Notes: generated by a model not told the origin, from the sequence alone. DNA of 64,000 nt from Acidovorax sp. A79 (GCF_041154505.1 NZ_AP028672.1:930001-994000); one strand, 5' to 3'; counted from the stretch's first letter, positions 40,559 through 50,191 are shown. Translations and numbers: made by a program.

Positions 40559-41893
40559 TTACTTGTAGTAACCAGCCTTCTTCATTTCCCGGTCCGCAGA
40601 CACCTGGCTGGCCTTGAGGGCCGCGTCCACCGTGGTCTTGCCTGCCAGCGCCGCGCTCATCTGCTGGCCCACCGCGATGCCGATGGCCTGGAACTCCGGA
40701 ATCGCTGCGAACTGCACACCCACGTAGGGGCTCTTGGGCAGGGTCGAATCGGTCGGGTTGGCCGAGTCGATCGCGACCTTCTCGGCGGCGGCGAAGCGGG
40801 CGGCCTTCTGGAACTCAGGCGATGCGTAGGTGCTCTTGCGCGTGCCGGTGGGCACGTTGGCCCAGCCGTTGGTCTTGGCGACCAGCTGGATGTAGTCCTT
40901 GCTGGTGGACCAGGTGATGAACTTCTGCGCGGCGTCCACCTTTTTCGAACCGGCCGGGATGGCCAGGTTCCACGACCACAGCCAGTTGGCGCCCTTGGGC
41001 GTGTTCATGGTGGGCGCCTGGGCAAAGGCCATCTGGTCGGCCACCTTGGACTGCTTGGGGTCGCTCACGAACGATGCCGCGATGGTCGCGTCCACCCACA
41101 TGCCGCACTTGCCGGAGTTGGTCAGCGCCAGGATCTCGTTGAAGCTGTTGGCCGACGAGCCAGGCGGGCCGTAGTTCTTGAGCAGGTCCACGTAGAAGGT
41201 GATCGCGTCCTTCCAGGGCTTGGATTCGAGCTGCGGCTTCCACTGCATGTCGAACCACTGGCCGCCGAAGGTGTTGACCAGCGTGGTCAAGAACGCCATG
41301 TTGTCGCCCCAACCCGGCTTGCCGCGCAGGCAGATGCCGTACACGCCGTTCTTGGGGTCGTGCATCTTGGCGGCCAGGTCCTTGATCTGCGGCCAGGTGG
41401 GACGCTCGGGCACCTGCACGCCGGCCTTGTCGGCCAGGTCCTTGCGGTACATGAGCATGGAGCTTTCGCCGTAGAACGGCGCGGCGAACAGCTTGCCGTC
41501 GATGGACAGGCCGCCCCGCACGGCGGGCAGCAGGTCGTCCACGTCGTAGGCGGCGTCGGTTTTGAGCTCCTGCAGCCAGCCCTTCTTGCCCCAGATGGGC
41601 GCCTCGTACATGCCGATGGTCATCACGTCGAACTGGCCGCCCTTGGTGGCGATGTCGGTGGTGACGCGCTGGCGCAGCACACCTTCTTCGAGCGTGACCC
41701 ACTTGAGCTTGATGTCGGGGTTGGCCTGCTCGAAGTTCTTGGAGAGCTTCTGCATCTCGATCATGTGGCCGTTGTTCACGGTGGCGATCACGAGCTCGGT
41801 CTGCGCGCTGGCGGCGCCGCACAGCGACGTCAAGGCCAGCGCAACGGCGACGGCCAGGCGCTGGGGCATGGTGACAGGGGTGGAATGTGGCAT
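40559..41893 (-). CDS. Polyol/sugar ABC transporter substrate-binding protein
   Basis: 444 residues with a Sec signal (cleavage near ASA-QTE, residue ~31). Type-1 sugar-binding fold: VTLEEGVLRQRVTTDIATKG, FDVMTIGMYEAPIWGKKGWL, AAPFYGESSMLMYRKDLADK, and GGQWFDMQWKPQLESK. It resembles the sorbitol/mannitol (SmoE/MtlE) binding proteins. GAGGAGA eight bases before ATG 41893 fixes the start. First gene of the polyol operon. Confidence 0.94.
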   Translation of the reverse strand: MPHSTPVTMPQRLAVAVALALTSLCGAASAQTELVIATVNNGHMIEMQKLSKNFEQANPDIKLKWVTLEEGVLRQRVTTDIATKGGQFDVMTIGMYEAPIWGKKGWLQELKTDAAYDVDDLLPAVRGGLSIDGKLFAAPFYGESSMLMYRKDLADKAGVQVPERPTWPQIKDLAAKMHDPKNGVYGICLRGKPGWGDNMAFLTTLVNTFGGQWFDMQWKPQLESKPWKDAITFYVDLLKNYGPPGSSANSFNEILALTNSGKCGMWVDATIAASFVSDPKQSKVADQMAFAQAPTMNTPKGANWLWSWNLAIPAGSKKVDAAQKFITWSTSKDYIQLVAKTNGWANVPTGTRKSTYASPEFQKAARFAAAEKVAIDSANPTDSTLPKSPYVGVQFAAIPEFQAIGIAVGQQMSAALAGKTTVDAALKASQVSADREMKKAGYYK

Positions 41894-42288
41894 CGGAAAA
41901 GTCTCCTCGGTCGTTGGTATGGGAATCTGCCTTTCAACACCGGCGCAAGGCATGCAGGCATTGACGGACTGAACGATACCGATGCTGCGATGCTCGATTG
42001 GTACTCCAGACGCCTCCACAAATACTAATTTGCACCAGATACTCAGGATTTATACCTAGATGTGTCAACAGGGTATCTAACCGAGTGCAAAAAGGCGGCT
42101 CCACCGTTGCGGCGTTGGCGTAGCGAATGCTCTGGATTACTATCAAATAGATAGCTGCCAGCACTTACCTATCAAGCGGCAGAGGCCAATTCAGTCCACA
42201 TTTTCTTGCACCAAGGCCCACTGGGGTTGACGCCCACACCCCCCAACTCCCTCCATTTGCCCCTCTGCCCAGGGGAGCCTACTCCGCG
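41894..42288. other. Intergenic control region of the polyol operon
   Basis: 395 bases without a gene. On the minus strand a -35-like TTGACA lies at 42068-42063 but no good -10 follows at 16-18 bp, the picture expected of an activator-dependent promoter. An inverted repeat AGATAC/GTATCT (42037-42042 and 42073-42078) brackets it and may be an AraC-protein site. The right half holds copy 2 of the dispersed repeat (42140-42192). Confidence 0.4.
42140..42192 (+). repeat. Dispersed intergenic repeat, copy 2
   Basis: CTATCAAATAGATAGCTGCC, then AGCACTT, ATCAAGCGGCAGAGGCCAATT. The two halves are each partly self-complementary. It is closely alike to the copies at 44987 and 58122. Confidence 0.7.
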
Positions 42289-44772
42289 TCAGAAATCCAC
42301 CGTGGCAGAAAGAGTCGCCGTGCGGGGACTTCCCACATACAGCCAGTTGCCGGAGCCACTGGACCAGTAGTTGCGGTTGAACAGGTTGTCCACGCCCGCG
42401 CGCAGCACCAGCGGCCGGCCCCACGCCTGGGTCTTGTAGCGGGCACCGATGTCCCAGCGCGTCCAGCCCGGAATGCGCCGCAGGTTGGCGGCGTCCACCT
42501 GCTGCGCGCTGCTGGAGATCATGCGGGCCGACAGCGTCAGCCCTGGCACGGCAGCCAGGTCGTGGTCGCTGCCCAGGTTCAGCTGCCAGCGCGACACGTT
42601 CGGCGCGGCGTTGCCGTTGTAGATGCCGCCTTCGGTTTTGGTCAGCCGGGCATCGTTGAAGGTCACGCCGCCCAGCAGGCGCGTGCCCCGGGCCAGCTCG
42701 CCAAAGACATTGAGCTCGACCCCGCGGTTGCGCTGCTCCGCGCCGACCTGGTAGGTGAACGTGCCATCGCCATTGGACGCCACCAGCCCGCTCGGCTTCT
42801 GGATGTGGAACAGGCTCGCCGTGGTGCTGAAGCGGCCCCAATCGGCCTTCACGCCCACCTCCCGCTGCTTCGTGCGGACCGGCGGAAACACCTGCCCGGC
42901 GTTGGTGGTGCCCAGCGGTGCTGAATCGCCCTGGACCAGCCCTTCGATGTAATTGCCGTAGAGCGACACGTGCGGCTGTAGCTTGAACACCGCTGCCAGC
43001 GCCGGCGTCACCGCATGCTCGTCGTACGCGGTGCTGCCGGCCCCGGTGGTGGTGTCGTGCTTGACGACCTTCACGCGCTGGTAGCGGGCACCCAGCGTGA
43101 CGGCCAGCCGGTCTTGCCACAGCGAGACGGTGTCGGACAACGCCACGGACGGCAGCTGCAAGGAATCGGTCTGGGGCGGCCGCGATGAGAAACCGTCGAT
43201 GGACGGACGCGCGGTGGCCGCGGGCGCATACATGTTCGTGGCGAAGCTGTCGAAGCCGTAGTACTGCGCCGTGAAGCCGCTGTCCTTCTTCAGGTACGAC
43301 GCATGCAGGTGGATGCGGTGCGCAAGCTCGCCGGCACGCACCGTGCCCTGCAGCCCGCCTTGCAGGGTGCGGTAGTTCGTCCAGTTGGGCCAGAAGTACG
43401 TGGTGGCCTGCGCGTCGCCCTGCACGCTGGTCACGAACACGTCGGTGGCGAGGTAGCGGGACCGCGTGTGGCTGCCACCCGCGGCTGCAGAGAGCGTCCA
43501 GTCCGGGGTGAGGTCGTACTCGGCTTTGGCCAGGAGGTAGTTGCTGCGCGACCTGGCGAACTCCCAGTCCTGCGCGATGCGGTGGCTGGCCCGGGGCGGC
43601 CTGGGGATGGCAATGGCGTCGTCGATGCCAAAGCCCGCGGCGCCTTGCGGCGCTTCGTTGTTCATCGTCTGGTGGCCGGCATCCACCGAGGCCCGCAGCT
43701 GGCTGCCCCGGTAGTCCACGGCCAGCGCCGCAGCCCCCAGCTCGACGGACTGGCCCTCGGTGGCGGTCTTCCCGTCACGGTAGATGCCGTTGAAGCGCAC
43801 ACCCCACTGGTGGTCGTCGCCGAACCGGCGGCCCACGTCCAGGTGGCCGCCCAGGTTGCCTCTGGACAGGTACGTGGTGGTCAGGCGTGTCAGCGGCACA
43901 TCGCCCGCGCGCTTGGGCACCAGGTTGATGGCGCCGCCCACCGCGCCGCCCGCCCCGGGCGCCATGCCGTTGAGCAACGCGTTGGGGCCCTTGAGCACCT
44001 CGACGCGCTCGGCCGCTTCGACCGCCACGGCACGGTTGGTGGCGATGCCGCCGATGCCGTCGAACAGCACGGAGTCCTGCACCGAGAAGCCGCGGATCAG
44101 AAAGATGTCGCCCCCCGCAGCAGCGTTCGTCAGGCTGTACGACACCGTGCGCACGGACGGGTCGTTGGCCAGCACATCGGCCACGGTGATCGCCTGCTGG
44201 TCCTGCATGAGTTCGGCCGTGTAGCTGGTGATGTGAAACGGCGTGTCCATCAGGCTCTGCTGACCCAGCAGGCCGACCCGGCTGCCCGTGGCAACCTGGC
44301 CGCCGGCATAGGCGGGCGGCAAATCGCCGGGCGCTGCCTCGGCGCTGGCCGTCACGGTGACGGCGCCCAGGGTGGCGGCATCGCTGAGCCGGGGTGCCTG
44401 CGCTGCAGGGCGCGATGCCTCGCGCAGCGTGAAGACGCCGCCCGTGGCCTGCCGCAGCTCCAGCCCCGAACCTGCCAGCGCGCGGCGCAGTGCCTCATGC
44501 GCATCGAAGCGGCCCCGCACGGGCGCCGCGTTGCGGCCTTCCACCAACTGCGCATCGGCGGTGAGGGCCAGGCCCGCGTCGCGCGCGATGCGGTTGAGGG
44601 CTGCTCCCAGCGGCCCGGCGGGCAGGTCGTAGTCGCGCACTGCCGCAGCGCTGGCCGTGGCCGCAGGGGCCTGCACCGTGGCTGGCTGTGCGGTCACGGC
44701 AGAGGCGCCCAACGCGAGCAGCAGCGCAGTAGCGCAGGGGTTCAGCGGAAAGGGGAAAACTGCAGAGGGCAT
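42289..44772 (-). CDS. TonB-dependent (ferri)siderophore receptor with STN signalling domain
   Basis: 827 residues. Signal peptide (cleavage near VTA-Q), then a secretin/TonB N-terminal (STN) domain (about 45-118: YDLPAGPLGAALNRIARDAG, GRFDAHEALRRALAGSGLE), plug (about 155-310, with GFSVQDSVLFDGI and VEVLKGPNALLNGMAPGAGG) and a 22-strand barrel ending GSPRTATLSATVDF with the terminal Phe. The STN domain is the part that talks to a FecR protein, and fecR-fecI genes lie just upstream on the same strand. The ligand siderophore is unknown. Confidence 0.94.
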   Translation of the reverse strand: MPSAVFPFPLNPCATALLLALGASAVTAQPATVQAPAATASAAAVRDYDLPAGPLGAALNRIARDAGLALTADAQLVEGRNAAPVRGRFDAHEALRRALAGSGLELRQATGGVFTLREASRPAAQAPRLSDAATLGAVTVTASAEAAPGDLPPAYAGGQVATGSRVGLLGQQSLMDTPFHITSYTAELMQDQQAITVADVLANDPSVRTVSYSLTNAAAGGDIFLIRGFSVQDSVLFDGIGGIATNRAVAVEAAERVEVLKGPNALLNGMAPGAGGAVGGAINLVPKRAGDVPLTRLTTTYLSRGNLGGHLDVGRRFGDDHQWGVRFNGIYRDGKTATEGQSVELGAAALAVDYRGSQLRASVDAGHQTMNNEAPQGAAGFGIDDAIAIPRPPRASHRIAQDWEFARSRSNYLLAKAEYDLTPDWTLSAAAGGSHTRSRYLATDVFVTSVQGDAQATTYFWPNWTNYRTLQGGLQGTVRAGELAHRIHLHASYLKKDSGFTAQYYGFDSFATNMYAPAATARPSIDGFSSRPPQTDSLQLPSVALSDTVSLWQDRLAVTLGARYQRVKVVKHDTTTGAGSTAYDEHAVTPALAAVFKLQPHVSLYGNYIEGLVQGDSAPLGTTNAGQVFPPVRTKQREVGVKADWGRFSTTASLFHIQKPSGLVASNGDGTFTYQVGAEQRNRGVELNVFGELARGTRLLGGVTFNDARLTKTEGGIYNGNAAPNVSRWQLNLGSDHDLAAVPGLTLSARMISSSAQQVDAANLRRIPGWTRWDIGARYKTQAWGRPLVLRAGVDNLFNRNYWSSGSGNWLYVGSPRTATLSATVDF

Positions 44773-44986
44773 GGGTCAGGCTCCGAGACGGTCACGTCAG
44801 AAAAGAGGGGCAACCGCGCCGATGCACGGTCTCTGTCTGATTGCCGAACGGGTGCCGAAAAGTGAGAGGGGGCCGGGGCCATTTATTTTTTGGGCCGGCG
44901 TCGCTGGTGGATGGGATGCCGGCTGGCAGGGGCGATCTGGGTTGAACTGAATGGAACCGTCGATCAGCCGCACCAAGTCACTCATC

Positions 44987-45033
44987 TTTTGATAGCTTCC
45001 AGCGCTTTCCCATCAAGCGGTAGCGGCCGATTT
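44987..45033 (+). repeat. Dispersed intergenic repeat, copy 3
   Basis: TTTTGATAGCTTCCAGCGCT, then CCATCAAGCGGTAGCGGCCGATTT split across the two halves. It lies in the 278-bp gap between the receptor gene and fecR, ending 18 bp before the fecR stop. Confidence 0.7.
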
Positions 45034-45050
45034 TCTTCGAATTTTCATCC

Positions 45051-46136
45051 TCAGGGCGCAGCACGCGGCTTGAGCGTGACCCACCAGCGCGTGGTCCAGA
45101 CCACATCGACCGGCACGGCCGCGGTCAGCGCCAACAGGGCCTGGTCGGAGTCCGCCAGGGGCAGCGTGCCCGTCACGCGCAAACCGGCCAGGCGGGGGTC
45201 GACACCCAGGTGGCCGACCCGGTGCCGCGCCAGCATGGCCACCACCTCGCCCAAAGGTTGGTTGTCCACCACCAGCATGCCGTCCTTCCAGGCGTCGGCA
45301 TCGGGCGGGGCCGCCCACGGGTCCACCCGCCCGCCTTCCAGCCGCGCGCCCTGCCCGGCCGACACGATGCGCTCGGCAGCGCACGGCTCGGACGCTGCTG
45401 CCGCACAGCTCGCCGGGCGGGCCGCGACGGCGGACTGGGTGACGGCGACCTCGGTGGCGGGCGCGCCAGGGCCCTGCGCTTCATCGATACCAGCGGTGTG
45501 CGCCTGTGGCCAGCGGCGCACGGTGAAGCGGGTGCCCAGGGCGCGCAGGCTGCCGTCCTCGGTCAGCACGACGAACGGGCGCCACTCGGCCGGGTCGGCA
45601 TGGCTGGTTTCCACGGCCACCTCGCCCGCGCGCAGGTGGATGGCGCGCTGGTCTTGGCTGAACGCTACATCCACAGCGCTGCGGGTGTTCAGGTGCAGCA
45701 CGGTCTGGTCGGGCAGCACGATGGTGCGGCGCTCGCCGGTGGCAGTGCGGTGGTCGGCCAGCAGTTGGCCCACGGGCTGGTAGCGGTCCAGCACCAGCAC
45801 GCCGCAAGCTAGCGCCAATGCCAGGCCCAGCACGGCGCCCGCCACACGGGCAGGACGGCGCTGGCGCGGTGGCAGCAGCAACGCTGCGCGGGCTCGGGGA
45901 CCTGCGGCGGCGCGGGTCAGGTGCTGGTCGATGTCGCCCAGTTGGCGCCAGGCGCGGGCATGGTCAGGGTGTGCGGCCAGCCAGCCGGCCAGGGCTTGGG
46001 CGTCTGCCGGCGAGGTGGCGCCCTCGCCCTGGCGCAACTGCCAGCCGATGGCGGCCTCCAGCACGGCAGGCGGCACGGGATGGTCGTCGCCTGCGCCGCC
46101 AGGCAAGCCGCCCGCTGTCCAGCCCGCGCTGCTCAC
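45051..46136 (-). CDS. FecR-type anti-sigma/sigma-regulator protein
   Basis: 361 residues beginning at GTG 46136, which overlaps the sigma-factor stop as GTGA. N-terminal cytoplasmic DUF4880-like domain (about 15-60: AAIGWQLRQGEGATSPADAQ and ARAWRQLGDID), one membrane helix (about 96-114), and a periplasmic FecR domain with GERRTIVLPDQTVLHLNTRS and RAGEVAVETSH. The C-terminus has an STN-like fold region. It receives the signal from the TonB receptor and activates the sigma factor. Confidence 0.9.
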   Translation of the reverse strand: MSSAGWTAGGLPGGAGDDHPVPPAVLEAAIGWQLRQGEGATSPADAQALAGWLAAHPDHARAWRQLGDIDQHLTRAAAGPRARAALLLPPRQRRPARVAGAVLGLALALACGVLVLDRYQPVGQLLADHRTATGERRTIVLPDQTVLHLNTRSAVDVAFSQDQRAIHLRAGEVAVETSHADPAEWRPFVVLTEDGSLRALGTRFTVRRWPQAHTAGIDEAQGPGAPATEVAVTQSAVAARPASCAAAASEPCAAERIVSAGQGARLEGGRVDPWAAPPDADAWKDGMLVVDNQPLGEVVAMLARHRVGHLGVDPRLAGLRVTGTLPLADSDQALLALTAAVPVDVVWTTRWWVTLKPRAAP

Positions 46137-46645
46137 GCCGCGCCGCCAAAACGCAGGTGGTAGGCGTGGCGCATGGCGTTGGCCAGGTACTGGCGCACGC
46201 GGGGCACCGACACCTGCAGCTGCTCGGCGATCTCTGCGTGCGTGAGACCGTCGAGCCGGTTCATGAGCCACGCTGCGCGCGTCTTGGGCGTCAGGCCCTG
46301 CAGCAGTGTATCGACCGCGTGAAGCATCTGCACGGCGGCCAGGCGCTCTTCGGGGGATGGCTGCAGCACCTCGGGCTGCAGGGCCAGGTCTGCCAGGTAG
46401 GCGCGCTCCAGTTCACCCCGGCGCCAGAAGTCCACCAGCAGCCCGCGTGCCACCGTGGTCAGGTAGGCGCGCGGCTCGAGCATCGCGTCGGGGGCGATGG
46501 CGGTGGGCCGTGCGAGCAGGCGCACGAAGGTGTCCTGCGCCAGGTCGGCCGCATCGTCGGCACAACCGAGCCGCCGGCGCAGCCAGGACTGCAGCCATCC
46601 GTGGTGGTGGCTGTAGAGCGCGTGCAGGGGGTGAGCGGCAGACAT
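46133..46645 (-). CDS. FecI-like ECF sigma factor
   Basis: 170 residues. Sigma region 2: ADDAADLAQDTFVRLLARP with EPRAYLTTVARGLLVDFWRR; region 4: LDGLTHAEIAEQLQVSVPRV and QYLANAMRHAY. ATG 46645 gives the usual N-terminus; the ORF extends to 46843 without support. It should direct transcription of the receptor operon when iron-siderophore is bound. Confidence 0.93.
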   Translation of the reverse strand: MSAAHPLHALYSHHHGWLQSWLRRRLGCADDAADLAQDTFVRLLARPTAIAPDAMLEPRAYLTTVARGLLVDFWRRGELERAYLADLALQPEVLQPSPEERLAAVQMLHAVDTLLQGLTPKTRAAWLMNRLDGLTHAEIAEQLQVSVPRVRQYLANAMRHAYHLRFGGAA

Positions 46646-46661
46646 GGCGTGACGGCCTTTT

Positions 46662-46681
46662 TGAGAATGATTCTTGATTAT
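46662..46681 (-). promoter_or_regulatory. Candidate Fur box before the sigma-factor gene
   Basis: The stretch TGAGAATGATTCTTGATTAT, 17 bp upstream of fecI, resembles a Fur site (TGATAAT-N-ATTATCA type): the first half is 6 of 7, the second half weaker. It is the only AT-rich block there and sits where iron repression of fecI would be expected. Confidence 0.4.
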
Positions 46682-46740
46682 AGAAACACATTCCCGCCCA
46701 GCCCCTGGGCACGCCGCCATCCGGCAGACCGGCTGCGCGC

Positions 46741-47262
46741 TCAGCGCCGCGCGTTTTCCATCATCGTGGCAACGTGGGCCGGCAGGGTCTTCGGGGTCCC
46801 CAGGTCCTGCACGTCCCATTCCTCCCCGCCGGTCAGCAGCCATACGCGTACCGAGTCGGTGGCGGCGTGGACCACGATGGCGGCAGCCTCCGTGTCGCCT
46901 GCGTCCGGCCGGTTACCGGTGATGTAGAGCATGGAGCCGTCTTGCCGCAGCGGCCCACTCACCTGCAGGTTGTCCAGCAGCACGTTGTAGTTGGCGAGAC
47001 CGAGCAGCCCACGCAGCCGCTCGGCCAGCGGGCCGGCACGCAGGAAGTCTGAGCCCCCGACCGGATAGTTGCCTACCTGGGTTTGCAGGTTCGCCCAGGG
47101 ATTGGCGGGCGCGGCAGGTACCTCGTTGGGCACAGGACGCGCGACCTTGCGCGGCGCCGTGGGCGCCGTGGGTACCGTGCCCGCGCAACCCGGCAGCAGC
47201 ACAGCCAACGCAAGAGCGGCCAGCACGGCGCTTGACAAAGGGGCTGGAGAGATAGGGCGCAT
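46741..47262 (-). CDS. Lipoprotein of unknown function
   Basis: 173 residues. Lipobox LLPGC (Cys26) after a hydrophobic signal, then a Pro/Ala-rich linker and a soluble domain (about 55-173) with GLANYNVLLDNLQVSGPLRQ and LLTGGEEWDVQDLG. I do not recognise the domain. It is divergent from thyA, with 110 bp between. Confidence 0.75.
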   Translation of the reverse strand: MRPISPAPLSSAVLAALALAVLLPGCAGTVPTAPTAPRKVARPVPNEVPAAPANPWANLQTQVGNYPVGGSDFLRAGPLAERLRGLLGLANYNVLLDNLQVSGPLRQDGSMLYITGNRPDAGDTEAAAIVVHAATDSVRVWLLTGGEEWDVQDLGTPKTLPAHVATMMENARR

Positions 47263-47372
47263 GATCGGGGGCTTCTTTCTAAAAAGGGCAGCTGGGCGAA
47301 AAGGTCTGCGAGCTTAGCCGGTTCCTGCCGGCAGCCGCCCCCTAGAATCGCGTCTTTCGCCTTCCAACCGCC

Positions 47373-48212
47373 ATGACCGAACACGCCCGCCCCGTCCGCT
47401 CGCAATACGAAGACTTCATGCGCCACGTGTTCACCCACGGCGTGGAAAAATCCGACCGCACGGGAACCGGCACCCGCAGCGTTTTCGGCCACCAGATGCG
47501 TTTCGACCTGAAGGAAGGCTTTCCGCTCGTCACCACCAAGAAGGTGCACCTGCGGTCCATCATCCAGGAGCTGCTGTGGTTCCTCACGGGGTCGAGCAAC
47601 AACAACTGGCTCAAGGAGCGCGGCGTCACCATCTGGGACGAATGGGCGCGCGAGGACGGCGACCTGGGGCCGGTGTACGGCGTGCAGTGGCGCAGTTGGC
47701 CCACCCCGGACGGCGGGCACATCGACCAGATCAGCGATGTGGTCAGGACGCTCAAGACCAACCCCGATTCGCGGCGCATCATCGTGAGCGCCTGGAACGT
47801 GGCCGAGCTCGGCAAGATGGCGCTCATGCCCTGCCACGCTTTCTTCCAGTTCTACGTGGCGCCAGCACAGGAGCCCGGCGGACGCGGCACGCTCTCCTGC
47901 CAGCTGTACCAGCGCAGTGCGGACATCTTCCTGGGCGTGCCGTTCAACATCGCGAGCTATGCCCTGCTCACCCACATGGTGGCGCAGCAGTGCGACCTGG
48001 ATGTGGGTGATTTCATCTGGACGGGCGGCGACTGCCACATCTACAGCAACCACCACGAGCAAGTGCAAACGCAGCTGGCGCGCACACCCTATCCCTACCC
48101 GGTGCTGAACATCAAGCGCCGCCCCGGCAGCATCTTCGACTACCAGTACGAGGACTTCGAAGTGGTGGACTACCAGTGCCACCCGGCGATCAAGGCCCCC
48201 GTGGCCGTGTGA
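47373..48212 (+). CDS. thyA: Thymidylate synthase
   Basis: 279 residues. It methylates dUMP to dTMP with methylene-tetrahydrofolate. Seen: [40 protein letters not shown], catalytic Cys154 in [32 protein letters not shown] and [14 protein letters not shown]. It is close to folA (740 bp downstream), which regenerates the folate that ThyA oxidises. Confidence 0.98.
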   Translation: MTEHARPVRSQYEDFMRHVFTHGVEKSDRTGTGTRSVFGHQMRFDLKEGFPLVTTKKVHLRSIIQELLWFLTGSSNNNWLKERGVTIWDEWAREDGDLGPVYGVQWRSWPTPDGGHIDQISDVVRTLKTNPDSRRIIVSAWNVAELGKMALMPCHAFFQFYVAPAQEPGGRGTLSCQLYQRSADIFLGVPFNIASYALLTHMVAQQCDLDVGDFIWTGGDCHIYSNHHEQVQTQLARTPYPYPVLNIKRRPGSIFDYQYEDFEVVDYQCHPAIKAPVAV

Positions 48213-48318
48213 TCACGCACCAGCCCTCCTTGAGACCCCACACCTCCTGAGCCCCAGGGCCAGGTGCAGCAGCGCCCAGCCCGCATCCACCCACAACCAC
48301 CACCACGAGCTTTCATCC

Positions 48319-48930
48319 ATGTCTTCCGGCGGATTTCACGTACACGGCCCCCACGACCACGCGGTGGAGCATGCCACCCACGGCCACCATGACGACGCCA
48401 CGGCCAGCCACGGCAACGACGGCAATGGCTCGTCCATGAACAAAATCGCGATGTTCACCGCCATCGTGGCCACGGTGGGCGCGATCTTCTCGTACATGGG
48501 CGGCGCCACGCAGGCCAACGCCGGGCTGCTCAAGAACGACGCGGCCATCAAGAAGACCGAGGCCTCCAACCAGTGGAACTACTTCCAGTCCAAGAGCACC
48601 AAGCAATCCCTGGCCGAACTGGCCCGCGACCTGGCGCCCGATGACCGCAAGGCCGGCTACCAGACCAAGGTGGAGCGCTACGAAACCGAGAAGAACGAGA
48701 TCAAGGTGGCCGCCGAGAAGCTCGAGGCCGATGCCCACGAATTCGACCGCAAGAGCGAAGCCCAGATGCACCAGCACCACCGCTGGGCCCAGGCCACCAC
48801 GGCGCTGCAGGTGGCCATCGCGCTGGCCGCCATTGCGCTGCTCACCAAGAAAAAATGGCTGGAATACGGCATGTACGGCGTGGCCGCCGTGGGCCTGGGC
48901 GTGGGAGCCCTCGCCGCCTTGCACATCTGA
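48319..48930 (+). CDS. DUF4337 membrane protein
   Basis: 203 residues. A His/Asp-rich N-terminus (about 5-35), a membrane helix (about 42-62, MFTAIVATVGAIFSYMGGAT), a long coiled coil (about 75-150) and two C-terminal helices (TTALQVAIALAAIALLTKKK and a Gly-rich last one). This is the layout of DUF4337. Function unknown; the His-rich N-terminus might bind metal. It lies between thyA and folA in the same direction. Confidence 0.85.
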   Translation: MSSGGFHVHGPHDHAVEHATHGHHDDATASHGNDGNGSSMNKIAMFTAIVATVGAIFSYMGGATQANAGLLKNDAAIKKTEASNQWNYFQSKSTKQSLAELARDLAPDDRKAGYQTKVERYETEKNEIKVAAEKLEADAHEFDRKSEAQMHQHHRWAQATTALQVAIALAAIALLTKKKWLEYGMYGVAAVGLGVGALAALHI

Positions 48931-48949
48931 AAAACAAGGACGTCCCGCC

Positions 48950-49441
48950 ATGCCAGTGCACCTCATCTACGCCCGCGCCGCCAACGGTGTGATCGGCAAG
49001 GACAACGCCCTGCCCTGGCACCTGCCGGAGGACATGGCGCACTTCAAGCAGCTGACACAGGGCTGCCCCGTGGTGATGGGCCGCAAGACCTGGGATTCGC
49101 TTCCGGCGCGTTTTCGCCCCCTTCCGGGCCGTACCAACATCGTGGTGACGCGCCAGCACGACTGGCAGGCCGAAGGCGCCCGGCGCGCCGAGAGCCTGGA
49201 CGCTGCGCTGGCGCAGTGCGATCCCCGCCAGACGGTGTGGGTGATCGGCGGCGCGCAGATTTACGCCGAGGCCCTGCCGACGGCAGACCGGCTGGAGGTG
49301 ACCGAGATCGCCCGGGACTTCGAGGGCGACGCCCACGCGCCAGTGCTAGGCAAAGCCTGGACCGAGGCCGCCCGCAGCGACCATGTGAGCACCAACGGCC
49401 TGCCCTTCAGTTTTGTGAGCTACGTGCGCGCGGCGGATTGA
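48950..49441 (+). CDS. folA: Dihydrofolate reductase
   Basis: 163 residues. It reduces dihydrofolate with NADPH. Seen: LIYARAANGVIGKDNALPWH, LPEDMAHFKQLTQG, VVMGRKTWDSLP, GRTNIVVTR and VWVIGGAQIYAEALP. The start at 48950 has AAGGA ten bases upstream; the frame extends back into the DUF4337 gene and was trimmed. It is the last core gene before the phage-derived module. Confidence 0.97.
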   Translation: MPVHLIYARAANGVIGKDNALPWHLPEDMAHFKQLTQGCPVVMGRKTWDSLPARFRPLPGRTNIVVTRQHDWQAEGARRAESLDAALAQCDPRQTVWVIGGAQIYAEALPTADRLEVTEIARDFEGDAHAPVLGKAWTEAARSDHVSTNGLPFSFVSYVRAAD

Positions 49442-49488
49442 GTCCCTCTTCGGCGGGCACGTGCCCTTCCCTTTCCCCTTGCACCCAG

Positions 49489-49779
49489 CTATGGGGTGGC
49501 TGACGGGGTTTTTGCAGGCGTCTGGTCGCGCGACGGATCGGGCGTCTGTGCGGGCGTGACGGCCGGAGCGGGTGCCGGTGTTTCCGCCGGCGTCTGCGCG
49601 GGCGGGGGAGCTGGCGTCTGGGCCGGCGTCTGCACCGGCGTGGAGGCAGGGGTCAACGCAGGCTGCAAGCCAGGCACCACCGCAGGAGTGTTCACCCCCC
49701 GGGCACCTGCAGCCGCGGCCCCCATGGCCAGAACGCAAGCCAGCGCTTGCTGGTGAATGGATGGCATGGAGTTCTCCAT
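49489..49779 (-). CDS. Small exported Thr-Pro-Ala repeat protein
   Basis: 96 residues. A signal-like N-terminus (about 5-27) is followed by ~60 residues of low-complexity repeats of the type TPAQTPA, TPAETPA, with several irregular units. No known domain. The start could be at 49779 or the Met at 49767. It lies immediately downstream of the lysis cassette on the same strand, but may be a host gene; the bias toward T, P and A makes a coding reading credible but not certain. Confidence 0.5.
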   Translation of the reverse strand: MENSMPSIHQQALACVLAMGAAAAGARGVNTPAVVPGLQPALTPASTPVQTPAQTPAPPPAQTPAETPAPAPAVTPAQTPDPSRDQTPAKTPSATP

Positions 49780-49858
49780 CGGGAACAGATTTGCAGTTTC
49801 TGCGGAGCGGCGGCCGCGAAGCGTCGGACAAATGCCCGTGCTCCCTAGGAACAGGACG

Positions 49859-50191
49859 CTATCGGTCGCCGGAGCCGCCTATCTGTTGCCCAGCGCGAAC
49901 GCGTGCACCCTGCTGCGCTGCATTGACAGGGGCCGTACACACCAGCAAGGCGGCTCGCATCTTCAGTTCGTACCCCTCACGGCGCTCGATCTCGGCCTGC
50001 GCGGCCCGGATGAACTCATCCACCGTGGCACCCGGCCGCAGCAGCTCGGTGGGCATCATCGGCCGATCGGGCACGGGTTCTTTGCATTCCATGGGCACAG
50101 CCACGTTCACACGCTGCATTTCAAGGCGTGGGGCCGTGGCACAGCCCGAAAGCCACGTGCAGCAAGCCATCAAGGCAATAGCTGTCTTCAT
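49859..50191 (-). CDS. Rz1-like outer-membrane spanin lipoprotein
   Basis: 110 residues with a lipoprotein signal MKTAIALMACCTWLSGC (Cys17). The mature part is short, with PVPDRPMMPTELLRPG and a helical stretch, as in spanin o-subunits. Its ATG overlaps the Rz stop as ATGA; unlike lambda, it is not nested inside Rz. With Rz it would bridge and fuse inner and outer membranes in the last step of phage lysis. Confidence 0.75.
   Translation of the reverse strand: MKTAIALMACCTWLSGCATAPRLEMQRVNVAVPMECKEPVPDRPMMPTELLRPGATVDEFIRAAQAEIERREGYELKMRAALLVCTAPVNAAQQGARVRAGQQIGGSGDR

Noticed and set aside
49496..49756. Plus-strand GV-AGV repeat ORF or CRISPR-like array
   Set aside because: The repeat is a degenerate coding-type tract without regular spacers; the minus-strand reading gives a signal peptide and is preferred.
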